From assembly GCA_963755395.1 (NCBI GenBank), contig CAVWJJ010000004.1:434001-498000 (forward strand): a stretch of DNA of 64,000 bases, in the 5' to 3' direction. This document shows, piece after piece, positions 36,795-45,928 of this stretch (its first letter is position 1; each line of letters starts with the position of its first letter). This stretch comes from DAHVFK01 sp963755395 (lineage in GTDB: Bacteria; Pseudomonadota; Gammaproteobacteria; Burkholderiales; SG8-39). The translations under genes were made by a program, and so were the position numbers. The notes beneath the pieces are model-generated. The model was not told the DNA's origin and did not search any database. It saw only the letters and a program-made list of their open reading frames with translations.

Positions 36795-37778
36795 TCACCA
36801 TTCGTAGCCCAGGCCGAGCAGCCAGGTGGTATCGACCGCCTTGACCCCAGGCGGGGGCGTCCGCTCCCAATCGACATCGAGCTGCGCGTTCGCGGTCATT
36901 CCGCTGGAGAGCGGAACGCGCAGGCCGGTGCTGGAATGAAGCGTGACTTGCTCCTTGTGGCGCAGGTTCCAGAAGCCCTCCTGGTTGTGGAAGAGCTCGA
37001 CCTTGCGCTGCCAAAGGCGGTGCGAATAATGCAGTCCCCAGCCCAAGGCCGGGTAGCTTTCGCTGCTGTCGTCGCTGTGCTTGATCGACACCGCGTCCAC
37101 GCCTGCGCGAAGCGAAAGCTGCGTACTGTGCGTGTCGTACAGCTGCCAGCCGTAGCCCCCGCCTGCGCTGGTTCGAAGCTTGATATCCCTGAAGCGGTCG
37201 CGTTCGGCGAATCCGCGGCCATAGATAAAGCGCTTCGGCGCGAGGAAGTGGTCGTAATGCCCACTCGCTCGCCAGTTAGACGTGACAGTCTGTCCCGTGT
37301 CCTTTGCCTGGTCTACCCTTGCCGTCAGACCGTAACGGTAGTCCTTGGCGCGTGCGTTGAGCGCCCCCTCCCCGTGCACGCTGCTGACGGAGCTGTTGCC
37401 GCGCACCGCTGATGCCGCCAGCGCCACGCGTCCACTGTAGGCGATACCGCGTCCCGACTCCTCGGGAAGCGGGTTGAGGTAGGCAATCTGGCCCGGATCG
37501 ACGCTGCCGGGAGCAAGAACAATGCGATGGGGCTCGGGCTCGCCCTTGAGCATCACGCCCACCGGGCTGTCGGTCGTGAGCGTGCGCACATCGCTCCAGC
37601 GGATCTTGATCTTTCCGGCGTAACTGGTCTCGAACGTGAGCACGTTGCCGGACTTGTGAAGCACCTTGCCGCTCAGGCGATCGCCGTTGCGCAGGGTCAC
37701 GGTATCGGCCTGCGCGGCGACCGCCGAGAGCGCCAGGGCAGCGGCCAGTGCGCGAAGGGAGGATTGTCCGATCTTCAT
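36795..37778 (-). CDS. DUF481 family outer-membrane beta-barrel protein
   Basis: A 327-residue exported protein with a signal peptide (about 1-24, cleavage near AAQADT). The first part (DTVTLRNGDRLSGKVLHKSG) resembles the small domain ahead of DUF481 barrels. The rest shows alternating strands with aromatic ends and finishes in YEW, the aromatic C-terminal residue expected by the BAM machinery. Function is unknown. It is divergent from the 5'-nucleotidase gene with 108 bases between. Confidence 0.86.
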   Translation of the reverse strand: MKIGQSSLRALAAALALSAVAAQADTVTLRNGDRLSGKVLHKSGNVLTFETSYAGKIKIRWSDVRTLTTDSPVGVMLKGEPEPHRIVLAPGSVDPGQIAYLNPLPEESGRGIAYSGRVALAASAVRGNSSVSSVHGEGALNARAKDYRYGLTARVDQAKDTGQTVTSNWRASGHYDHFLAPKRFIYGRGFAERDRFRDIKLRTSAGGGYGWQLYDTHSTQLSLRAGVDAVSIKHSDDSSESYPALGWGLHYSHRLWQRKVELFHNQEGFWNLRHKEQVTLHSSTGLRVPLSSGMTANAQLDVDWERTPPPGVKAVDTTWLLGLGYEW

Positions 37779-37886
37779 CGGCTTATCTACGGCAAAAAGC
37801 GCCGCGACCGCAAGAGCTCAGCGGAGTTCGCGCCGCGCAGGGCGATTCCTCACAGCGAAACGGCCCAGCGGGTAAAATGCGTTCAG

Positions 37887-38804
37887 ATGACGGTGTCCTT
37901 CGACGGCAAGCTGGTGGTCGCGATCTCCTCGCGGGCCCTGTTCGACTTCGAGGAAGAGAATCTCGTGTTCGAGCGGCGCGGCGAGCGCGAGTACGTCGCG
38001 CTCCAGCTCTCGCGCCTGGACGTGCCTGCCAAGAATGGAGTCGCCTTCCCGCTGGTCAAAAAACTGCTCGCGTTCAACACGCCAGGCGCGCAGCGGGTCG
38101 AGGTCGTGATCCTGTCGAAGAACGATCCGGTGAGCGGGCTGCGCGTGTTCCGCTCCGCTAGCCACGCCGGGCTGCAGCTCGAACGCGGCGTTTTCACGCG
38201 CGGGCGCACGCCCTACCGCTACCTCGACGCGCTCAAGGCGAACCTGTTCCTGTCCGCGAACGAGGCCGACGTGATGAGCGCGCTCGAGTCCAGGGTTCCA
38301 GCGGCCCGCGTCTACCCCGACTCGGCGCAGGCCGCGGAGCGCCACACGGGCGAAGTGCGCATCGCCTTCGACGGCGATGCGGTGCTGTTTTCGGACGAAG
38401 CCGAGCGCGTGTTCCAGGCCGACGGGCTGGCGGCGTTTACGCGCCACGAAACCGAGCACGCGGAAAGACCCCTGCCCCCGGGTCCGTTCAAGCCGCTGCT
38501 CGAGGCCCTGCACCGCCTGCAGCAGGCCGCGGGCACCGACGTGCCGATGCGACTGCGCACCGCACTGGTCACCGCCCGCAGCGCGCCGGCGCACGAGCGC
38601 GCCGTGCGCACGCTCATGCAGTGGAACATCGGCATCGACGAGGCGATGTTCCTCGGCGGGCTGGACAAGAGCGAGTTCCTGCGCGCCTACGAGCCGGACT
38701 TCTTCTTCGACGACCAGCGGTTGCACGTAGATTCCGCCAGAAAGCACGTGGCGACCGGGCACGTGCCGTTCGGAGTCTCGAACTTGGGGCGCAAAGCATC
38801 GTGA
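37887..38804 (+). CDS. 5'-nucleotidase (cytosolic 5'-nucleotidase I-like family)
   Basis: A 305-residue protein of the bacterial family related to animal cytosolic 5'-nucleotidase I, which removes phosphate from nucleoside monophosphates. VVAISSRALFDFEEEN has the motif I region, and IAFDGDAVLFSDEAERVF is a strongly conserved acidic block. The C-terminal FLGGLDKSEFLRAYEPDFFFDDQ matches the family, as does the ending HVPFGVSN. Its stop overlaps the AsmA start as GTGA. Confidence 0.85.
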   Translation: MTVSFDGKLVVAISSRALFDFEEENLVFERRGEREYVALQLSRLDVPAKNGVAFPLVKKLLAFNTPGAQRVEVVILSKNDPVSGLRVFRSASHAGLQLERGVFTRGRTPYRYLDALKANLFLSANEADVMSALESRVPAARVYPDSAQAAERHTGEVRIAFDGDAVLFSDEAERVFQADGLAAFTRHETEHAERPLPPGPFKPLLEALHRLQQAAGTDVPMRLRTALVTARSAPAHERAVRTLMQWNIGIDEAMFLGGLDKSEFLRAYEPDFFFDDQRLHVDSARKHVATGHVPFGVSNLGRKAS

Positions 38805-40675
38805 GAGTCGTCAAGTACTTCCTCTACGCTCTCGGCACGGCGGTAGCGCTTGCAATCGTCGTCGCGATCACGGTCGCCGTGCTGTTCGACCCCAACCAGC
38901 TCAAGGGCGAGATCGAGCGCGTGGTCAAGCAGCAGACCGGGCGCACGCTCAAGCTCGAGGGCGAGCTGCATCTTGCCTTCTGGCCCAGCATCGGCGCCTC
39001 GATGGGCCGCGCCAGCCTGTCGGAGCGCGCAAGCGCGGCCCAGTTCGCGTCGCTCGAGTCGGCGCAGCTCGCGGTGCGGTTGTTGCCGCTGCTGCGCGGG
39101 GAAACCGTTGTCGACCAGGTGCGGCTCTCCGGCCTGAAGGTGAATCTGGTGAAGGGCCGAGACGGCAAGTTCAATTTCGACGATCTGCTCGCCGCCGGCG
39201 GCGAGCGTCCGGCCGTTCGCGCGCCGGCGGCCGAGGGCGGGCGCGGGACGCAGGTGCGTTTCGATGTCTCGGGGGTGCGAATCGAAAACGCCGCCATCAG
39301 CTACCGGGACTCGAAGAGCGGGCAGACTGTCGAAGTGAGCGGCTTGCAGTTGCGCACAGGCCGCATCGCGAACGATGTGCCGGGCAAGCTCGAGTTTTCG
39401 GCGACTGTGAAGAGCGACAAGCCCATGCTCGACGCCGCGATTGAACTGTCCACGGGCTACCGCTACGAGGCGGCGCGCAGGCTTGTCGCGCTGGACGGTC
39501 TCACGAGCAAGCTCGCGCTTAACGGACCAGGGCTGCCACAGAAGTCGCTTACGATTCCGCTCAGCGGGTCGGTGCAGGTCGACCTCGGCAAGCTGAGCGC
39601 GCACGCGGACCTCGCCGCGAAGCTCGACGAATCGAACATTCGCGCGAAGCTCGGTTTCGAGGGCGTCGAGCCGTCTTCGTACAACTTCGACCTTGAGATC
39701 GACCGCCTGAACCTCGACCGCTACTTCTCGCCGGCGGACGAAGGCAAGGGCGGTGCCGCGCCGGCGGGCGCGGTGAAAGGCAAGACAACCGCCGCCGATA
39801 CCACGCTCGATCTGTCCGCGCTCAAGGGGTTGCGCGTGCGTGGGCGATTGCGTATTGGCGAGCTGCAGGTGCGGCGCCTCAAGCTCTCCAAGATGGCGAC
39901 CGACGTGCGCATCGCCGACGGACGGGCCGAGATCGGCCCGCAGTCGGCCAGGCTCTACCAGGGGGCGCTCGCGGGCGCGCTCACGCTCGACGCCAACGCG
40001 CGTCGGGTCGGGCTGAAGGAAAAGCTGAGTGATGTCGCGATCGGGCCACTGCTGGCGGATATGATGCAGCGCGAGATCCTCACTGGTCGCGGCAACGTCA
40101 CGCTCGACGTCGATGCCACCGGCGCCAGCGTCAATGCGATGAAGAAGTCGCTCTCCGGTAACGCGAGCCTGGCGCTGCACGACGGAGCGATCAAGGGCGT
40201 CAATCTGGGCGAGTCCCTGCGCAAGGCGCAGGCGCTGATTAGCTCGAAGTCTGCGCAGACGCAGAGCGCCGACGGCGCGCAGCAGACCGACTTCAGCGAG
40301 CTGTCCGCCAGCTTCGTGATCCGCAACGGCGTTGCCCACAATGACGATCTGAGTGCCAAGGCGCCGCTGTTTCGCCTCACGGGCGCGGGCGACATCGACG
40401 TCGGAGGCGAGCGCATCGACTACCGTGCCAAGGCGGCAGTAGTCGGCAGCGCCGAGGGCCAGGGGGGCAGCGAGATCGACCAGCTGCGCGGCCTCTCGGT
40501 CCCGGTCAGAATCGTCGGACCGTTCGACGCGCTCAAGTACGAGATCGACTACAAGGCGGTCGCGGCGGAAATGGCGAAGTCGCGCGTGAAGGAGAAGCTG
40601 CAGGAGCGGCTCGGCGTCAAGCCGGGCCAGGGCGGCGCCCTGCAGGACAAGCTGCGCGGACTGCTGCGGCGCTAG
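38801..40675 (+). CDS. AsmA family inner-membrane/periplasmic protein
   Basis: A 624-residue protein with one N-terminal membrane helix (about 5-30), then the AsmA N-terminal domain (IERVVKQQTGRTLKLEGELHLAFWPSIG) and a long beta-rich periplasmic region ending in the AsmA_2 C-terminal domain (GNASLALHDGAIKGVNLGES, then GLSVPVRIVGPFDALKYEID). AsmA-like proteins are thought to form bridges for phospholipid traffic to the outer membrane. GTG 38801 overlaps the 5'-nucleotidase stop. Six bases separate it from the convergent M20 gene. Confidence 0.92.
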   Translation: MRVVKYFLYALGTAVALAIVVAITVAVLFDPNQLKGEIERVVKQQTGRTLKLEGELHLAFWPSIGASMGRASLSERASAAQFASLESAQLAVRLLPLLRGETVVDQVRLSGLKVNLVKGRDGKFNFDDLLAAGGERPAVRAPAAEGGRGTQVRFDVSGVRIENAAISYRDSKSGQTVEVSGLQLRTGRIANDVPGKLEFSATVKSDKPMLDAAIELSTGYRYEAARRLVALDGLTSKLALNGPGLPQKSLTIPLSGSVQVDLGKLSAHADLAAKLDESNIRAKLGFEGVEPSSYNFDLEIDRLNLDRYFSPADEGKGGAAPAGAVKGKTTAADTTLDLSALKGLRVRGRLRIGELQVRRLKLSKMATDVRIADGRAEIGPQSARLYQGALAGALTLDANARRVGLKEKLSDVAIGPLLADMMQREILTGRGNVTLDVDATGASVNAMKKSLSGNASLALHDGAIKGVNLGESLRKAQALISSKSAQTQSADGAQQTDFSELSASFVIRNGVAHNDDLSAKAPLFRLTGAGDIDVGGERIDYRAKAAVVGSAEGQGGSEIDQLRGLSVPVRIVGPFDALKYEIDYKAVAAEMAKSRVKEKLQERLGVKPGQGGALQDKLRGLLRR

Positions 40676-40681
40676 CCGCAC

Positions 40682-41869
40682 CTACTTCGGCAGCGGCAGC
40701 GATTCCTCCACCAGCGCCGCGAGGTAGCCCGCGCCGAGCGGAATGATCTCGTCGTTGAAGTCGTAGCCCGGATTGTGCAGGAAGCAACCGGTCTGCCCGC
40801 CGCCCTGCCCGAGCCATACGTAGGCCCCGGGCCGCTGCTGCAGCATGTAGGAAAAGTCCTCGCCGCCCATGGTCGGGTCGGCGTCGCGCACAACGTTCTC
40901 CCGGCCGAAAACCTTCTCTCCGACCTTTGCAGCGAACTCGGCCTCGCGCACGGCGTTCACCGTCGCCGGATAGCCGCGCTGGTAGTTCACCTCCGCGCTG
41001 CCGCCGAGCGAGCCGGCGATGCCGGTGACGATCTGTTTGATGCGCGCTTCGGCCATGTCGCGCGTCTCGGGCCTGAAGCTGCGCACCGTGCCGATCAGCG
41101 TGACGGAATCGGGCAAGATGTTGAACGCGCCGACCTGGCTGGTCTGCATTGAGCAGACGCTTATCACGAGCGCATCCACCGGATTGATATTGCGGCTGGG
41201 GACCGACTGCAACGCGGTGATGATGTGCGCGCTGAGCAGCACCGGATCGACCGTCAAGTGCGGCATCGCCGCGTGCCCGCCCTTGCCGCGTACCGTGATC
41301 TGGATCTCGTCGGTCGCGGCCATCATCGCCCCCGCGCGCACGGCCATCTTGCCCGGCGGCAGGCCCGGCCAGTTGTGCAAAGCGTAGATCTGGTCGGCGG
41401 GAAAGCGCTCGAACAGCCCCTCCTGGACCATCTTCTGGCCTCCGCCCCCCCCTTCCTCCGCCGGCTGGAAGATAAGGTACGCGGTGCCATCGAACGCTCG
41501 TGTGGCGGCCAGATAGCGGGCGGCGCCCAGGAGCATGGTGGTATGGCCATCGTGGCCGCAGGCGTGCATGCGCCCGTCATGGCGCGAGCGGTATGGCAGA
41601 CCGGTCGTTTCGCGTATCGGCAGGCAGTCCATGTCCGCGCGCAGTCCCACCGCGCGGCCGCTCGCGCTCCCGCGGCCGCGCACCACGCCGACCACTCCGG
41701 TTCTTGCGAGCCCCCGATGCACCTCGATGCCCCACGTCGCGAGGCGGCCGGCGACGATTTCGGAGGTGCGGTCTTCCTCGAAGCCAAGCTCGGGGTGAGC
41801 ATGGATATCGTGCCGAATGTCGCGCAGCTCGGCGTGGAATTTCCGGATCTCTTCGACGGGTGTGGCCAT
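40682..41869 (-). CDS. M20 family amidohydrolase (hippurate/N-acyl-amino-acid hydrolase type)
   Basis: A 395-residue di-metal amidohydrolase. MHACGHDGHTTMLLGAARYLA gives the first ligands, FQPAEEGGGGG the Glu pair, and YALHNWPGLPPG and MGGEDFSYMLQQRPGAYVW the later ligands. Such enzymes split N-acyl amino acids such as hippurate; substrate not readable. ATG 41869 begins the conserved PVEEIRKFHAELRDIRHDIHAHPE. ATG 41917 is in frame but would overlap the mutY start, and neither has a clear ribosome binding site. Confidence 0.9.
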   Translation of the reverse strand: MATPVEEIRKFHAELRDIRHDIHAHPELGFEEDRTSEIVAGRLATWGIEVHRGLARTGVVGVVRGRGSASGRAVGLRADMDCLPIRETTGLPYRSRHDGRMHACGHDGHTTMLLGAARYLAATRAFDGTAYLIFQPAEEGGGGGQKMVQEGLFERFPADQIYALHNWPGLPPGKMAVRAGAMMAATDEIQITVRGKGGHAAMPHLTVDPVLLSAHIITALQSVPSRNINPVDALVISVCSMQTSQVGAFNILPDSVTLIGTVRSFRPETRDMAEARIKQIVTGIAGSLGGSAEVNYQRGYPATVNAVREAEFAAKVGEKVFGRENVVRDADPTMGGEDFSYMLQQRPGAYVWLGQGGGQTGCFLHNPGYDFNDEIIPLGAGYLAALVEESLPLPK

Positions 41870-41904
41870 TTGTGGTCGCGTTTGGGGGACAGAAGGGGCG
41901 AGTG

Positions 41905-42987
41905 ATGTTGCCGCCATCGCCCGGCCGAGTCAAACTGCGCGCCGTGTCAGATTTCGCGCAAACGCTCATCGGCTGGCAGCGCAGGCACGGCCGCCGCGGT
42001 CTGCCGTGGCAGGGCACGCGCGACCCGTACCGCGTATGGCTGTCCGAGGTCATGCTGCAGCAGACCCAGGTCGAAACGGTGATCCCTTACTACGGGCGCT
42101 TCCTCGAGCGCTTTCCCGACGTGCGCGCGCTCGCCGCCGCAGCGCAGGAGGACGTGCTGCGGCTGTGGAGCGGGCTGGGCTACTATGCGCGCGCGCGTAA
42201 CCTGCACCGCACGGCGGGGATCGTGGCCGCGCAGCTGAACGGGCGATTTCCGGACACTGCCGAGGAGCTGGCACGGCTTCCCGGATTGGGGCGCTCGAGC
42301 GCCGCGGCGATCGCCGCGTTCGCGTTCCGACGGCGCGAAGCGATCCTGGACGGCAACGTAAAGCGTGTCTTCGCGCGCTGTTTCGGGATCGAAGGCTATA
42401 CAGGGGGGCGCGCGGTCGAGGAGCGCTTGTGGCAAATCGCCGTGCGCGAGCTGCCGCAACGCGAGATCGCGCGCTACACGCAGGCTCTGATGGATCTCGG
42501 CGCGACGGTGTGCGTGCGCGGCACGCCGCGCTGCGCTGCCTGCCCGCTCGCGGCGCGTTGCGTCGCGCGGCGCGAGCGTCGCACCGCGGAGCTGCCGTCG
42601 CCGCGCCCGCGCAAGCCCTATCCCGAGCGGGCCGTCACCTGGCTGGTGCTGATGCATGCCGGCAGGGTGCTGCTCGAGCGCCGCCCTGCGCCCGGCCTCT
42701 GGGGCGGCCTGTGGGCCCTGCCGGAGAGCGAGCCGCGCGGGTTCGCCGCCTTCTGCCAGCGCGAGTTTGGTTGCGAGGCGCGGCGGGCACACAGGCTAGA
42801 TCCGCTCGAGCACCAATTCACTCACTTTCGGCTGCGCGCGACCCCGGTCGTGATCGCACTGCGCGCCGCTCCTGCCGCTGCGGTCGAGGCGCCGGGACGC
42901 CTCTGGCTCGACCTCACCGACGTGTCCGGCGCCGCCGTGCCGGCGCCGGTGAAGCGGCTGCTCGAGCGGCTCGCCGCGGCTCGCTAG
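41905..42987 (+). CDS. mutY: A/G-specific adenine DNA glycosylase MutY
   Basis: A 360-residue repair enzyme that removes adenine opposite 8-oxoguanine. LPWQGTRDPYRVWLSEVMLQQTQV holds the catalytic Glu, LPGLGRSSAAAIAAFAF is the helix-hairpin-helix, DGNVKRV follows, and the 4Fe-4S cluster ligands are in CVRGTPRCAACPLAARC (Cx6Cx2Cx5C). The C-terminal NUDIX-like domain recognises 8-oxoG. ATG 41905 is preceded by AAGGGG; GTG 41944 is a shorter alternative. Its stop shares CTAG with the convergent LON-domain gene. Confidence 0.95.
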   Translation: MLPPSPGRVKLRAVSDFAQTLIGWQRRHGRRGLPWQGTRDPYRVWLSEVMLQQTQVETVIPYYGRFLERFPDVRALAAAAQEDVLRLWSGLGYYARARNLHRTAGIVAAQLNGRFPDTAEELARLPGLGRSSAAAIAAFAFRRREAILDGNVKRVFARCFGIEGYTGGRAVEERLWQIAVRELPQREIARYTQALMDLGATVCVRGTPRCAACPLAARCVARRERRTAELPSPRPRKPYPERAVTWLVLMHAGRVLLERRPAPGLWGGLWALPESEPRGFAAFCQREFGCEARRAHRLDPLEHQFTHFRLRATPVVIALRAAPAAAVEAPGRLWLDLTDVSGAAVPAPVKRLLERLAAAR

Positions 42988-43589
42988 GCGCGCGTCGCCA
43001 GGCCGTGCTGGGCCAGGAACTTGTACAGGATTTCCAGCCGCTCGCGCGCGTCTGTGAGCTCCATCAGCTTTTGCTTTGCAGCTAGCGGGACTGGCAGGAT
43101 CTCCGCCAGACGCGAGCCGACCCACGAACTCGAATCGAAGCGGAAAGGCGCCTCGATCTGCTGCGCACCGTGCTCCTCTATTACCAGGCGCAGCAGCCTG
43201 GCGCAAGCGAGAAACTCGTCCGGCAGCGCGCAGTCCTCGTCCGCCGGCAGTGACTCAACCTCGGCGTGCGTCAGCCCGCTCGCGAGAACTTCGCGGCGCA
43301 GGATGCGGAAGCGCTCCTCACCGCGCGCGACGATGTGCAGCATGCCGAGCTGCTGCATGTCCCACTGCGCGATGCGCGCCAGGCAACCGATCTCCTCCGG
43401 CATCGCCGCGGGACCGATTTCAGCGCCGCTGCGAATCAGGCACACGCCGAACGGCCGGTCGTCGCGCAGACAGTCCTTCGCCATCTCCATGTAGCGTTGC
43501 TCGAACACGCGCAGAGGCAACAGGCCGCCGGGGAAGAGGACCGCTTGCAGCGGGAAGAGGGCGATTTCTCGTCGACCGGCTGCGCTCAG
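42984..43589 (-). CDS. LON substrate-binding-domain protein (YcgM/PUA-like) with a probable CTG start
   Basis: About 201 residues consisting of a lone Lon N-terminal domain without ATPase or protease. IALFPLQAVLFPGGLLPLRVFEQRYMEM is the conserved start, but it has no ATG or GTG; the only usual codon (TTG 43520) falls inside it. CTG 43589 overlaps the rapZ stop as CTGA, has GGAGGG 6 bases upstream, and gives (M)SAAGRREIALFP, a good family N-terminus. The function of stand-alone LON-domain proteins is unclear, possibly binding misfolded proteins. It is the last gene of the hprK-rapZ set. Confidence 0.88.
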   Translation of the reverse strand: MSAAGRREIALFPLQAVLFPGGLLPLRVFEQRYMEMAKDCLRDDRPFGVCLIRSGAEIGPAAMPEEIGCLARIAQWDMQQLGMLHIVARGEERFRILRREVLASGLTHAEVESLPADEDCALPDEFLACARLLRLVIEEHGAQQIEAPFRFDSSSWVGSRLAEILPVPLAAKQKLMELTDARERLEILYKFLAQHGLATRA

Positions 43590-44443
43590 AGCGGGCCCTC
43601 CGGATCGGTGCGCGCCAGGCTGCGATGCCGGACCAGCACGTGCCAGTGGTCGCGGAATGACGCCGCGAGGCGCTCGACCAGATAGACCGATCTGTGACGT
43701 CCGCCGGTACAGCCGATCGCCACCGTGACGTAATTTCGCTGTTCGCGCTCGATCTCGGGCAGCCAGTGGCCGAGGAAATCCTGCACGTCAACGATCAGGC
43801 GTCGCACCGATTCCTGGCCGCCGAGATAGCTCGCCACTGCGGCGTCGCGCCCGGTAAGAGGCCGCAGCGCCGCGTCATAGTGGGGGTTCGGCAGCATGCG
43901 CGCGTCGATCACCCAATCGGCATCGAGCGGGATGCCGTCGCGGAACGCGAACGACTCGAACAGGAGCGTGAGCGATCCGCCGCCGAGGCCGACCAGCTCC
44001 TTGATCCAGCTCTGCAACGCGCGCGGCAGCAGTTCGCTGGTGTCGATGCGATGGCCGAGCTCGGCTACGCCCGAGAGCAGCGCGCGCTCGCGCTCGATCG
44101 CCTCGGCAAGTGCGAGGCCCGCCACCGTGAGCGGGTGCCGGCGGCGGGTTTCGGAGAATCGGCGCAGCAGCGTCTGGGCGCTTGCTTCGAGAAACAGCAC
44201 GCGGCAGTCGATGCCGCGCGCCTTGAGGCGAGACACGTTCTCGGGCAGCGCGGGAAGTGCCGCACTGCGCGCGTCGACGCTTATCGCGACGCGCTCGTGA
44301 CCGGCTTCCTGCAGAAAGTCGGCCACCTGCACCAGTAGCGTCGCTGGAAGATTGTCGACGCAGTAGTAGCCGCCGTCCTCGAGCACGTTCAGCGCGATGC
44401 TCTTGCCCGAACCCGAGAGTCCGCTGACCAGAATGAGCTGCAT
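43586..44443 (-). CDS. rapZ: RNase adapter / nucleotide-binding protein RapZ
   Basis: A 285-residue P-loop protein. GLSGSGKS at 8-15 is Walker A, YYCVDNLPATLL follows, and the C-terminal DVRS-like block includes GCTGGRHRSVYLVERLA. RapZ guides RNase E to the small RNA GlmZ in enterobacteria; in betaproteobacteria it usually sits next to hprK and its partner is less clear. ATG 44443 fixes MQLILVSG. It is 17 bases downstream of hprK. Confidence 0.94.
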   Translation of the reverse strand: MQLILVSGLSGSGKSIALNVLEDGGYYCVDNLPATLLVQVADFLQEAGHERVAISVDARSAALPALPENVSRLKARGIDCRVLFLEASAQTLLRRFSETRRRHPLTVAGLALAEAIERERALLSGVAELGHRIDTSELLPRALQSWIKELVGLGGGSLTLLFESFAFRDGIPLDADWVIDARMLPNPHYDAALRPLTGRDAAVASYLGGQESVRRLIVDVQDFLGHWLPEIEREQRNYVTVAIGCTGGRHRSVYLVERLAASFRDHWHVLVRHRSLARTDPEGPL

Positions 44444-44460
44444 GGCGGATCGGACGGCGC

Positions 44461-45394
44461 TCAGTTCCCGCGCTCGATTTCCCTTTTCTGGCGCACCATG
44501 AACTGCGTCATCGAATCGATCCCCCTGAGTTGCAGGATGTAGTTGCGCACCGCCGCCTCCAGCAGCACTGCGAGGTTGCGGCCCGCAGCCACCGGAATTA
44601 CCACCTTGCGGATCGTGACGCCCAGGATCTCTTCCGAGAGCTCGGCCAGCGGCAGGCGCTCGGAAGCTTCGCGCTGACCCTGCGCCGGCTTTTCGAGGTG
44701 CGCGATCAGCTTGAGTTTCATCTTGGGACGCACCGCCGTTTCGCCGAAGATCGTGCGCACGTCGAGCAAGCCCAGGCCCCGCACCTCGAGGAAATCCCGC
44801 AGCAGCGGCGGGCAGCGTCCTTCCAGGGTGTTGGTCGCGATGCGGGAAATCTCGACCACGTCGTCGGCGACCAGGCCGTGGCCGCGGCTGATCAGCTCGA
44901 GGCCCAGCTCGCTCTTGCCGACGCCGGAGTCTCCGGTAATCAGCACGCCCAGACCGAGCACGTCCATCAACACGCCGTGGCGCTCGGTGGTTTCGGCCAG
45001 CGCCTTCGCGAGGTAGCGCGAGAGCTTCTCGATCACCCGCGCCGCAGGCACCCGCGTGGTGAACAGCGGTGTATGCGTGTGCTCCGCGCCCTCGAGCAGC
45101 TCGCGCGTGGGACCGCACGCCGTCCGCCAGGATCACCGCCGTCGGCGATGCGACGAACAGGCGCGCCGCGAATTCCGCGCGGGCGGCCGGGTCGCCGCCG
45201 GCGAGCATCGCCGCCTCGTAGGCGCCGAGGACCTGGATGCTGTTCGGATGGGTGAGGTTGAGGTGGCCGATCAGCGCGGCCGAGGCCGCCGCGTCGCGCT
45301 GCACCGCGACGCTGGCGTCGCGCCCCGCAAGCCAGGCAAGCGAGAGCGCCTCGCGGTTGTCCTCATGCAGCTGCGCGACGTTGACCTGAAACAT
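44461..45394 (-). CDS. hprK: HPr kinase/phosphorylase HprK, frame broken by one inserted base in this sequence
   Basis: HprK phosphorylates HPr on serine and reverses this with phosphate. The N-terminal domain reads from ATG 45394 (MFQVNVAQLHEDNREALSL) to ILADGV. One extra base near 45113-45114 then shifts the frame, and the catalytic domain continues in the other frame with PAARVIEKLSRYLAK, Walker A GDSGVGKS and the family motif DVVEISRIATN. Removing one base restores VRPTRELLEGAEHTHTPL across the joint, about 310 residues in all. Probably a consensus error. Its first 32 bases overlap the ptsN 3' end. Confidence 0.9.
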
Positions 45395-45848
45395 CCGGCT
45401 GCCAGTCGGTGATGAGCTGGTGCAGCGCGCTTGCGTCAGGCGCGCCCGCCATGGATTCGCGCAGGCTCCTGTCGCTGAACATCTGCGCCAGCTCGGACAG
45501 GATTTGCAGGTGCTTTTCGGTAGCCTGCTCGGGCACCAGCAGGACGAACAGCAGGTTCACCGGCTTGCCGTCCGGGGCGTCGAACGCCACCGGCTGCTCG
45601 AGCCGCAGAAACGCGCCCAGCGCGTCCTTGAGGCCCTTGATGCGTCCGTGCGGAATCGCAACGCCCTGACCGAGCGCGGTCGAGCCAAGGCGCTCACGCG
45701 CGAACAGGCTGTCGAACACGAGATTCCTGGCGATACCGTGATTGTTCTCGAACAGCAGGCCGACCTGCTCGAACAGGCGCTTCTTGCTCGATACCGAAAG
45801 GTCGAGCACAACGTTGGCGGGCGGAAGGAGTTTCGCGACTAGGCTCAT
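45363..45848 (-). CDS. ptsN: Nitrogen-PTS EIIA component PtsN
   Basis: A 161-residue PTS EIIA (fructose-type fold) regulator. The phospho-accepting His is in GVAIPHGRIKGL (near residue 68). FLRLEQPVAFDAPDGKPVNLLFVLLVPEQATEKHL is strongly conserved. PtsN couples PTS phosphorylation to potassium, nitrogen and stress control. ATG 45848 gives the expected start MSLVAKLLPPANV. The C-terminus runs 32 bases into hprK, so the overlap is real or the tail was extended by a small change. Confidence 0.94.
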   Translation of the reverse strand: MSLVAKLLPPANVVLDLSVSSKKRLFEQVGLLFENNHGIARNLVFDSLFARERLGSTALGQGVAIPHGRIKGLKDALGAFLRLEQPVAFDAPDGKPVNLLFVLLVPEQATEKHLQILSELAQMFSDRSLRESMAGAPDASALHQLITDWQPDVSGQRRAAA

Positions 45849-45928
45849 GCCTGGGCAGGCGGGAGACTGCAGTGGGCGCGAATTATAGCCCAATGCCGCG
45901 GGTTACGGGGCGCGGCCATTGGTGGGCC

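Noticed and set aside
38687..40681. A 664-codon minus-strand open frame opposite asmA
   Set aside because: AsmA is convincing on the plus strand; the antisense translation is Arg/Leu/Gln-rich with no motif.
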